From SHZL01 sp963784425 (lineage in GTDB: Bacteria > Pseudomonadota > Gammaproteobacteria > Xanthomonadales > SZUA-36): 64,000 nt of DNA. Position 1 is the stretch's first letter; each line of letters starts with the position of its first letter. Shown piece by piece: positions 42,590-49,151 of the stretch. A program made the translations under genes and the position numbers. The notes below the pieces were generated by a model, which was not told where the DNA came from, made no database searches, and saw only the letters and a program-made list of their open reading frames with translations. The DNA lies in assembly GCA_963784425.1 (NCBI GenBank), contig CAWARM010000010.1, positions 186,001 through 250,000 of the forward strand. Reading direction: 5' to 3'.

Positions 42590-43417
42590 ATGAACTTTAA
42601 ACGCGTAATTATGACCCTGCTCGCGGTGCTGCTGTTGCCAGGCTTTGCCTATGCACAGACCGTCACCCGCGCAACCTTCGCAGTAAGTAAGACCTGGGAC
42701 GAAGCGCATGGTGGCAACCCCGCCGCTGTGACCGTGACGCTCGATTGCAACACCGGTTTGCCGCTGAAACAGTCGCAGAGCATCACGGCAACTTCTGGTG
42801 TGAACTTCGTGGTGGAGTCTTTCACGGACGGTCAACTGGACTGTGCGGTGACCGAAGCAGATGTGCCGGGTTACAGCTCTAATACTGAATGTGTTTACGA
42901 AAACGTTAACACTGGCACTGCCCAGGAATGCAACATCACCAACACCCCGGACCCGGTTGAAGTTCAAATAAACAAGGACTGGGTGATTGACGGTGAAGGT
43001 GGTAACTCGTTAGATCCAAGCTACGAGGTATATTTGTACTGCTACGCCGGTGAGATCCTTGGTGGCGATTATTATGATTATGGCTATTACAGCTACTGGC
43101 AAAAGCAGCTGTATGGCGGCACATCTAACGGCACCGACAATTCAAGCTACACGGCCGCCGTGATCCCCGACTGGGATGGCGATACCTGGTGCTACGCGTA
43201 TGAGTATGTGTATGACAGTTCCGTTGAAGCCGATGATGAAGAGTGCGCTTCCAACGGGTTTGGCGTAGAAATCGGCGATGCGGATGATGCAGATGGTTGC
43301 ACCATCACCAACACGGTATTCTACGAAGGCATCCCGACGCTGAGCCAGTATGGCATGGCGATCATGGCACTGTTGATGCTGGGTGTAGGCTTTGTCGGGT
43401 TCCGTCGCTTCGTCTAA
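42590..43417 (+). CDS. IPTL-CTERM surface protein, array copy 1
   Basis: 275-residue secreted protein: signal peptide MNFKRVIMTLLAVLLLPGFA-YA (cleavage after residue 22), module A (about 23-120: FAVSKTW ... TVTLDCNTG ... LDCAVTEADV ... ECNITNTP), module B (about 121-247: QINKDWVIDG ... YLYCYAG ... WCYAYEYVYDSSVEADD ... GCTITNT), and the sorting tail EGIPTLSQYG + hydrophobic helix + GFRRFV. The tail is the IPTL-CTERM signal recognised by an exosortase (XrtH by family knowledge). Each module has about four Cys and a closing C-x-ITNT. The centre of B is rich in Tyr and Asp (GGDYYDYGYYSYW). ATG 42590 follows GGAG; ligand or role unknown. Confidence 0.85.
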   Translation: MNFKRVIMTLLAVLLLPGFAYAQTVTRATFAVSKTWDEAHGGNPAAVTVTLDCNTGLPLKQSQSITATSGVNFVVESFTDGQLDCAVTEADVPGYSSNTECVYENVNTGTAQECNITNTPDPVEVQINKDWVIDGEGGNSLDPSYEVYLYCYAGEILGGDYYDYGYYSYWQKQLYGGTSNGTDNSSYTAAVIPDWDGDTWCYAYEYVYDSSVEADDEECASNGFGVEIGDADDADGCTITNTVFYEGIPTLSQYGMAIMALLMLGVGFVGFRRFV

Positions 43418-43466
43418 GGCTGGCTGATCGCTGAAGACAACGCACGAACCATAGAAAGACAAGAAT

Positions 43467-43501
43467 CCCCGCGGCTGCACTGCACCGCGGGGATTTTTTT
43501 T
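43467..43501 (+). terminator. Terminator of array copy 1
   Basis: CCCCGCGG - CTGCACTGCA - CCGCGGGG, then A and eight T. The same terminator follows copies 2 and 3, and copy 5 with one changed base. Confidence 0.95.
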
Positions 43502-43540
43502 GCCTGGCAATCTGCTGGCTATGGTTCGGCCACATTCAAA

Positions 43541-43569
43541 TTGACACAACTTGACAGTTAATGGATAAT
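43541..43569 (+). promoter_or_regulatory. Promoter of array copy 2 (duplicated mazG tail)
   Basis: TTGACA-17-GATAAT, identical to 42416-42444 except for one spacer base. It is preceded by TTCAAA rather than mazG coding sequence. The leader behind it is about 60 bases shorter than in copy 1: the hairpin segment is missing between CCGTCC and TGGAGTGAT. Confidence 0.88.
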
Positions 43570-43654
43570 CCGTCCTGGAGTGATTGAGTGGTATGCACGT
43601 GTTGCCCTGGTGGTAACGGACGGCATCCGGAACCCGCATAAAATGGAGAAAGAA

Positions 43655-44485
43655 ATGAACTTTAAGCGCGTAATTATGACCCTGCTCGCGGTGCTGCTGT
43701 TGCCAGGCTTTGCCTATGCACAGACCGTCACCCGCGCAACCTTCGCAGTAAGTAAGACTTGGGATGAATACCATGCTGGCAACCCCGCTGCTGTGACCGT
43801 GACGCTCGATTGCAACACCGGTTTGCCGCTGAAACAGTCGCAGAGCATCACGGCAACTTCTGGTGTGAACTTCGTGGTGGAGTCTTTCACGGACGGTCAA
43901 CTGGACTGTGCGGTGACCGAAGCAGATGTGCCGGGTTACAGCTCTAATACTGAATGTGTTTACGAAAACGTTAACACTGGCACTGCCCAGGAATGCAACA
44001 TCACCAACACCCCGGACCCGGTTGAAGTTCAAATAAACAAGGACTGGGTGATTGACGGTGAAGGTGGTAACTCCTTGGATCCAAGCTACGAAATAACTTT
44101 ATACTGCTACAACGGCCTAATTAATGATTCCGATTATTTCTATGATTATGGCTATTACACGTACGCGTACAAGGTGCTGTATGACGGTAGCTCCAACGGC
44201 ACCGACAATTCAAGCTACACGGCTGCCGTGATCCCCGACTGGGATGGTGATACACAGTGCTACGCTAATGAGAACGTGTATGACAGTTCCGTTGAAGCCG
44301 ATGATTATGATTGCGATGAAAACGGGTTTGGCGTAGAAATCGGCGATGCGGATGATGCAGACGGTTGCACCATCACCAACACGGTATTCTACGAAGGCAT
44401 CCCGACGCTGAGCCAGTACGGCATGGCGATCATGGCACTGTTGATGCTGGGTGTAGGCTTTGTCGGGTTCCGTCGCTTTGTATAG
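43655..44485 (+). CDS. IPTL-CTERM surface protein, array copy 2
   Basis: 276 residues. The signal peptide and module A are nearly identical to copy 1 at base level (one changed stretch, TWDEYHAGN for TWDEAHGGN). Module B has the same frame QINKDWVIDGEGGNSLDPSY but a different core (EITLYCYNGLINDSDYFYDY, then GYYTYAYKVLYDGS, and ADDYDCDENGFGVEIGD). The tail EGIPTLSQYG ... GFRRFV is identical. Starts at ATG 43655. A long antisense frame through this region is a by-product of the composition. Function as for copy 1: exosortase-sorted envelope protein, role unknown. Confidence 0.85.
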   Translation: MNFKRVIMTLLAVLLLPGFAYAQTVTRATFAVSKTWDEYHAGNPAAVTVTLDCNTGLPLKQSQSITATSGVNFVVESFTDGQLDCAVTEADVPGYSSNTECVYENVNTGTAQECNITNTPDPVEVQINKDWVIDGEGGNSLDPSYEITLYCYNGLINDSDYFYDYGYYTYAYKVLYDGSSNGTDNSSYTAAVIPDWDGDTQCYANENVYDSSVEADDYDCDENGFGVEIGDADDADGCTITNTVFYEGIPTLSQYGMAIMALLMLGVGFVGFRRFV

Positions 44486-44550
44486 CACTTTGGCTGATTG
44501 CTAAAGACAACGCACCCGACTTAAGAACCGTTAAATAGAACGATAAGAAT

Positions 44551-44585
44551 CCCCGCGGCTGCACTGCACCGCGGGGATTTTTTTT
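44551..44585 (+). terminator. Terminator of array copy 2
   Basis: CCCCGCGG - 10-base loop - CCGCGGGG, then A and eight T, identical to that of copy 1. The 40 bases after it (TGCCTGGCAATCTGCTGGCT and following) also match those behind copy 1, marking the edge of the duplicated unit. Confidence 0.95.
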
Positions 44586-44624
44586 GCCTGGCAATCTGCT
44601 GGCTATGGTTCGGCCACATTCAAA

Positions 44625-44653
44625 TTGACACAACTTGACAGTTAATGGATAAT
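44625..44653 (+). promoter_or_regulatory. Promoter of array copy 3
   Basis: TTGACA-17-GATAAT, same as copy 2. The leader behind it is full length, with CCGTCCAACGGGTTGGGA as in copy 1, and an imperfect hairpin at about 44683-44707. Confidence 0.88.
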
Positions 44654-44806
44654 CCCGTCCAACGGGTTGGGAAGCCGTTGCTCGGGTGTCGCACCGATCG
44701 GATACCCTGGTTTCTCGTCTCAAATTTGGAGTGATAAAGGTGGTATGCACGTGTTGCCCTGGTGGTAACGGACGGCATCCGGAACCCGCATAAAATGGAG
44801 AAAGAA

Positions 44807-45634
44807 ATGAACTTTAAGCGCGTAATTATGACCCTGCTCGCGGTGCTGCTGTTGCCAGGCTTTGCCTATGCACAGACCGTCACCCGCGCAACCTTCGCAG
44901 TAAGTAAGACTTGGGATGAATACCATGCTGGCAACCCCGCTGCTGTGACCGTGACGCTCGATTGCAACACCGGTTTGCCGCTGAAACAGTCGCAGAGCAT
45001 CACGGCAACTTCTGGTGTGAACTTCGTGGTGGAATCCTTCACGGACGGTCAACTGGACTGTGCGGTGACCGAAGCAGATGTGCCGGGTTACAGCTCTAAT
45101 ACTGAATGTGTTTACGAAAACGTTAACACTGGCACTGCCCAGGAATGCAACATCACCAACACCCCGGACCCGGTTGAAGTCTACGTACAGAAGGACTGGG
45201 TGATTGACGGTTCAGGCGGTGACTCGTTGGATCCAGGTTACAGTTTATGGCTTACCTGCTACAACGGCGCAATCGATGGGGGCAGTTTCATTGATTATGG
45301 CCCTTACACGTACTCGGAAAAACATCTCTACAACAGTAGCTCCAACGGCACCGAAGATACCACCTACACAGCGCACGTGACCCCTGACTGGGATGGTGAT
45401 ACGTTGTGCTATGCGGATGAGAACGCATTTGACAGTTCCGTTGAAGTCGATGAATATGACTGTGATGAAAACGGGTTTTACGTAGAAATCGGCGATGCGG
45501 ATGATGCAGACGGTTGCACCATCACCAACACGGTATTCTACGAAGGCATCCCGACGCTGAGCCAGTACGGCATGGCGATCATGGCACTGTTGATGCTGGG
45601 TGTAGGCTTTGTCGGGTTCCGTCGCTTTGTATAG
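44807..45634 (+). CDS. IPTL-CTERM surface protein, array copy 3
   Basis: 275 residues. Module A is the same as copy 2. Module B diverges from its first strand on (VYVQKDWVIDGSGGDSLDPG, SLWLTCYNGAIDGGSFIDYG, YTYSEKHLYNSSSNGTEDTT, YADENAFDSSVEVDEYDCDE). The region from GDADDADGCTITNT to the end is identical to copies 1 and 2. Conserved ends around a variable middle suggest either diversifying selection or gene conversion that homogenises the ends. Confidence 0.85.
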   Translation: MNFKRVIMTLLAVLLLPGFAYAQTVTRATFAVSKTWDEYHAGNPAAVTVTLDCNTGLPLKQSQSITATSGVNFVVESFTDGQLDCAVTEADVPGYSSNTECVYENVNTGTAQECNITNTPDPVEVYVQKDWVIDGSGGDSLDPGYSLWLTCYNGAIDGGSFIDYGPYTYSEKHLYNSSSNGTEDTTYTAHVTPDWDGDTLCYADENAFDSSVEVDEYDCDENGFYVEIGDADDADGCTITNTVFYEGIPTLSQYGMAIMALLMLGVGFVGFRRFV

Positions 45635-45699
45635 CACTTTGGCTGATTGCTAAAGACAACGCACCCGACTTAAGAACCGTCAAATAGATCGATAAGAAT

Positions 45700-45734
45700 C
45701 CCCGCGGCTGCACTGCACCGCGGGGATTTTTTTT
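45700..45734 (+). terminator. Terminator of array copy 3
   Basis: CCCCGCGG - 10-base loop - CCGCGGGG, then A and eight T. The T-run is followed immediately by AGGAAGGA and the start codon of the next gene. Confidence 0.95.
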
Positions 45735-45745
45735 AGGAAGGATTA

Positions 45746-46246
45746 ATGAGACGCCAGCAGCGAACCCTAGCAATCGTGTTATCCGCAGCCTGTGTGCTGC
45801 TGTTCAGCATGTCCGCTGTGGCCGCTGTTGCAGGGCAGGAGCAAAACTCGACAGAAAGGGCCACCGTCAGTCTGCAGGTTTATAAGAAATGGATCGGCGC
45901 CGCAGGTGATGAAGCGAATGCGGAAATTCACCTTAGCTGCAAGCCTCAGGACGAGTTCGGACCGCGCTTCATCAACACGGACAGAACGGAGGGCTGGGAC
46001 GTTCCCGATGTGCCCGCAACCGGTGTGTTCTGCAATGTGCAGGAAATAGAGCAGGAGGCCTTTATTGCCGATGTCACAGACTGCCAGGAATTGCTGCTGG
46101 TGCCTGGCCAGGAGGTTGAATGCACCATAGTCAACACCAAGGTCGTGAAACGCATTGATATGCTTAATCGCTACGGCCTCATCCTCATGGTTTTTGTGAT
46201 GCTGGGTGCAGGGCTTGCAGCAGTGCGGCGATTCTCGCCAATTTAA
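45746..46246 (+). CDS. Short single-module array member with a degenerate sorting tail (copy 4)
   Basis: 166 residues: signal peptide (MRRQQRTLAIVLSAACVLLF ... AVAG), one module of the same type as its neighbours (VSLQVYKKWIG ... IHLSCKPQ ... VFCNVQEIE ... DCQELL ... ECTIVNTK), then RIDMLNRYGLILMVFVMLGA and VRRFSPI. The tail keeps the x-L-x-x-YG + hydrophobic + VRRF layout but lacks IPTL. There is no recognisable promoter: the Shine-Dalgarno begins at the base after the T-run of copy 3's terminator, so expression probably depends on read-through. It shares little base identity with the other copies. Confidence 0.8.
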   Translation: MRRQQRTLAIVLSAACVLLFSMSAVAAVAGQEQNSTERATVSLQVYKKWIGAAGDEANAEIHLSCKPQDEFGPRFINTDRTEGWDVPDVPATGVFCNVQEIEQEAFIADVTDCQELLLVPGQEVECTIVNTKVVKRIDMLNRYGLILMVFVMLGAGLAAVRRFSPI

Positions 46247-46364
46247 GAAACTTCATTGTTATTAATCGGCAATCCGATCATAATCCGGCAAGAGTTGCGT
46301 TAAACCGCGCCCGCAGGATTCTGCAGCTTGGCATGCAAGACCCATACTAACAATGGAGAAGGAA

Positions 46365-47150
46365 ATGAACTTTAAACGCGTAATTATGACCCTGCTCGCG
46401 GTGCTGCTGTTGCCCGGCTTCGCCTATGCACAGACGGTCACCCGCGCGACCTTCGCTGTAAGTAAAGACTTTACCGATGACAACCCCGCAACTGTGACGG
46501 TGACGCTTGATTGCAATACCGGTTTGCCGCTGAAACAGTCGCAGAACATCAGCGAGTCTGCTGGTGTGAATTTCGTGGTGGAATCTTTCACGGACGGTCA
46601 ACTGGACTGTGCGGTGACCGAAGCGGACGTGGCGGGTTACAGCTCTGACTACGACTGCGTGTACGACAATGTGAACACCGGCACTGCCTGGGAATGCACC
46701 ATCACCAACAGCCCGGATCAGGTCGACGTCAATGTGGACAAGGTCTGGGTGATTGACGGTTCCGGTGGTGACCAATTGGATGCGAGGTTTGAACTGACGC
46801 TGATCTGCAACGGGCAGATTGCAGACTTCGAGCAGGACAAAGACGGTCTGTGGCGATGGACTGTCAAAGGCAATGACACCGGCGGTCTGGGCATGAGAGC
46901 CCGAGTCACCCCGGACTGGGACGGCGGTACGGACTGCTGGGTTGAGGAGAGCGTGTACGACAGCTCGGTCGAGACCGATAACGGTTGCCAATATGGTTCC
47001 TTGCACATCGAAATCGGCCAGGGTGCGAGTTGCGTCGTTACCAACACGGTATTCTACGAAGGCATCCCGACGCTGAGCCAGTACGGCATGGCGATCATGG
47101 CACTGTTGATGCTGGGTGTGGGCTTTGTCGGGTTCCGTCGCTTTGTATAG
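46365..47150 (+). CDS. IPTL-CTERM surface protein, array copy 5 (most diverged)
   Basis: 261 residues. The same signal peptide and tail, but module A has several changes (SKDFTDDNPATVTVTLDCNT, QNISESAGVNFV, ADVAGYSSDYDCVYDNVNTG) and module B is largely different (VDVNVDKVWVIDGSGGDQLD, FELTLICNGQIADFEQDKDG, LWRWTVKGNDTGGLGMRARV, CWVEESVYDSSVETDNGCQY). The Tyr/Asp-rich loop is replaced by a shorter one. Its upstream sequence is not the common promoter: near 46258-46285 there is only a weak -10-like CATAAT. ATG 46365 follows GGAGAAGG. It is probably the oldest duplicate. Confidence 0.85.
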   Translation: MNFKRVIMTLLAVLLLPGFAYAQTVTRATFAVSKDFTDDNPATVTVTLDCNTGLPLKQSQNISESAGVNFVVESFTDGQLDCAVTEADVAGYSSDYDCVYDNVNTGTAWECTITNSPDQVDVNVDKVWVIDGSGGDQLDARFELTLICNGQIADFEQDKDGLWRWTVKGNDTGGLGMRARVTPDWDGGTDCWVEESVYDSSVETDNGCQYGSLHIEIGQGASCVVTNTVFYEGIPTLSQYGMAIMALLMLGVGFVGFRRFV

Positions 47151-47215
47151 CACTTTGGCTGATTGCTAAAGACAACGTACCCGACTTAAGAACCGTTAAA
47201 TAGAACGATAAGAAT

Positions 47216-47249
47216 CCCCGCGGCTGCACTGCACCCCGGGGATTTTTTT
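47216..47249 (+). terminator. Terminator of array copy 5
   Basis: CCCCGCGG - CTGCACTGCA - CCCCGGGG, then A and seven T. One base differs from the other three, leaving a mismatch in the stem. Confidence 0.9.
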
Positions 47250-47250
47250 A

Positions 47251-47347
47251 TTGACGCAAATTGACATTCATTTACAAATTAGGTAAAGTAGCCCTCAGAA
47301 TACACAGGCGCTTTAAACCAACAGACCGGCGGGATTGCCGGTCTTTT
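47251..47347 (+). ncRNA. Candidate short transcript (promoter and terminator ~50 bases apart)
   Basis: TTGACG-CAAA-TTGACA (47251-47266) repeats the double -35 arrangement of the array promoters. From the second TTGACA, 17 bases lead to TAAAGT (47284-47289, 4/6). A terminator-like stem GACCGGC/GCCGGTC (47324-47343) with four T follows. If both work, the RNA would be about 50 bases with no ORF. A degenerate promoter from a lost array copy, with a terminator limiting read-through into the convergent prmC, is an equally good reading. Confidence 0.35.
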
Positions 47348-47398
47348 GGTTTCTGGGGTATGGAGCCTGTAGTCCGATCCATTATTCAGAGCTGAAAG

Positions 47399-48241
47399 CT
47401 AGCGCCGATGCAGCCTTCCGTAGCACACCCGTTCCAGGCCAGCCAGATCAGGAACGGTGTGGATGTCTTCGTACCCTGTTGAATTCAAAATGGCCCTCAC
47501 GGCCGGACCCTGGTCCCACCCATGTTCAAATAACAGCCATCCACCACTCTTGAGCCGACCGCGAGACTCTGTGGCGATCTGGCTGAAGGCGCTCAGGCTA
47601 TCACTGCCGGGTGTCAAAGCCATGCGGGGCTCGAAGCGGCAGTCACCTTGTAACAGGTGTGGATCATCCTGTGTTACGTAGGGTGGATTGCTCACGATCA
47701 GGTGAAATTCTCCACCCAGGGGCTCCGTCCAGGAACCTTGATGAAATTGCACTTGCTCCAGGCCATTGCGCCGGGCATTTTCTTCAGCTACCTCAAGCGC
47801 CAGGTCACTCAGATCGGTCGCGTGAACCTCCCAAGCGGGGCGTTCCTTTGCCAAAGACAGTGCAATGGCGCCACTGCCGGTTCCCAGATCGACAACCCGC
47901 TGCACCGTGCCGGCGGGAATCAGGCTCAATGCCGTTTCAACCAGCAGTTCGGTTTCAGGCCGGGGGATCAACACATTCGCGTTTACCATCAGTTCCAGCG
48001 ACCAGAATGAACGTTTGCCCGTCAGATAGGCAATGGGGGCGCCCTGGCTGCGTTCACGCACGAGGTTGAGGAAGTCTTGCCGGCGTTGCACGTGTGCCAC
48101 CAACTCCGGGTTGGCATAGATAAATGAACGGTGCATTTGCAGGGCATGGCACAGCAGTATTTCGGCATCTACTCTCGCCGAATCAGGATGAGAAGCCGAT
48201 AGTTTTTGTGTCGCCTGTTCCAGCAATTTCCGGATATTCAT
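47399..48241 (-). CDS. prmC: Peptide chain release factor N5-glutamine methyltransferase
   Basis: SAM-dependent methylation of the GGQ glutamine in RF1/RF2. 280 residues: an N-terminal helical domain (MNIRKLLEQATQKLSASHPD), SAM loop VVDLGTGSGAIALSLA, and the NPPY motif in LIVSNPPYVTQDDPHLL. Start at 48241 (MNIRKLL); the longer frame to 48334 has no homology-like features. It is a single gene here, not next to prfA or hemA as in E. coli, and convergent with the IPTL-CTERM array. Confidence 0.95.
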   Translation of the reverse strand: MNIRKLLEQATQKLSASHPDSARVDAEILLCHALQMHRSFIYANPELVAHVQRRQDFLNLVRERSQGAPIAYLTGKRSFWSLELMVNANVLIPRPETELLVETALSLIPAGTVQRVVDLGTGSGAIALSLAKERPAWEVHATDLSDLALEVAEENARRNGLEQVQFHQGSWTEPLGGEFHLIVSNPPYVTQDDPHLLQGDCRFEPRMALTPGSDSLSAFSQIATESRGRLKSGGWLLFEHGWDQGPAVRAILNSTGYEDIHTVPDLAGLERVCYGRLHRR

Positions 48242-48381
48242 TCTGATGGGTTCGCCCGGCCATGTTCGTGTGCGGAGCCGGCTGGCACGAGCACACTGCA
48301 GCACCATTATCCCCGCCGATGGACGCGTAGTCATGGGGCAAAAGGCATGTACAATGAACGTTTTTCTGCATCACAGAAACC

Positions 48382-49149
48382 ATGGCCATTACACTGAAAA
48401 GCAAGGACGAGATTGAGCAAATGCGCGTGGCCGGGCAACTGGCCGCCGAGGTGTTACGCATGATAGGGCCATTCGTCCAACCGGGCATCACGACCGGAGA
48501 GCTGGACACCATTTGCCATGAGTACATCACCGGGCACCAGCAGGCCATTCCAGCGCCGCTGCATTACCGCGGATTCCCCAAGTCCATTTGCACCTCGGTC
48601 AATCACGTTATTTGCCATGGTATTCCGGGCGACAAGGTTCTGCGCGACGGGGACATCATCAATATCGATATCACCGTGATCAAAAATGGCTGGCACGGTG
48701 ACACCAGCAAGATGTTTCATGTCGGTGCGCCTACCATCAAGGGGCAGCGCATCGCGGACATTGCCTACCAGTCCATGGTCAGGGGCATTGAAATGGTCCG
48801 GCCGGGCGTGCGCCTGGGCGATATCGGCCATGCCATCCAGACCTGCGCCGAGGGACAGGGTGGCTCGGTGGTGCGGGAATACTGTGGTCATGGCATTGGT
48901 AGGGTCTTTCACGAAGACCCCCAGGTCCTGCACTTTGGCCGCCCGGAAACAGGCGAAATGCTGGTGCCCGGCATGGTGTTCACAATTGAACCCATGATCA
49001 ACCTGGGCAAGCGCGATACCAAGCTGCTGCCGGACGGGTGGACGGTAGTAACCAGGGACCGCAGCCTGTCCGCACAGTGGGAGCATACCCTGGCGGTGAC
49101 CGAAGAGGGTTTCGATGTGCTCACCCGCCTGCCCGGCGACCCTCTCTGA
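48382..49149 (+). CDS. map: Methionine aminopeptidase type I
   Basis: Removes the initiator Met from nascent proteins; essential. The 255-residue protein has the five metal ligands of the pita-bread fold: Asp in INIDITVIKNGWHGDTSKMF (two Asp), His in EYCGHGIGRVFHEDP, Glu in FTIEPMINLG, and Glu in QWEHTLAVTEEG. Usual length. Its stop is 2 bases before the glnD start, as in enterobacteria, where map, glnD and dapD are adjacent. Confidence 0.97.
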   Translation: MAITLKSKDEIEQMRVAGQLAAEVLRMIGPFVQPGITTGELDTICHEYITGHQQAIPAPLHYRGFPKSICTSVNHVICHGIPGDKVLRDGDIINIDITVIKNGWHGDTSKMFHVGAPTIKGQRIADIAYQSMVRGIEMVRPGVRLGDIGHAIQTCAEGQGGSVVREYCGHGIGRVFHEDPQVLHFGRPETGEMLVPGMVFTIEPMINLGKRDTKLLPDGWTVVTRDRSLSAQWEHTLAVTEEGFDVLTRLPGDPL

Positions 49150-49151
49150 CC

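Noticed and set aside
43142..44032. 296-codon minus-strand ORF through array copies 1 and 2 (and similar ones at 42227-42967 and 46347-47153)
   Set aside because: Mirror of repeated coding sequence; no signal peptide, motif or ribosome site, and the plus-strand proteins explain the DNA fully.
42416..47250. Considered as a CRISPR-like or VNTR repeat array
   Set aside because: The repeat unit is over 1 kb and coding, with individual promoters and terminators; it is a gene-duplication array.
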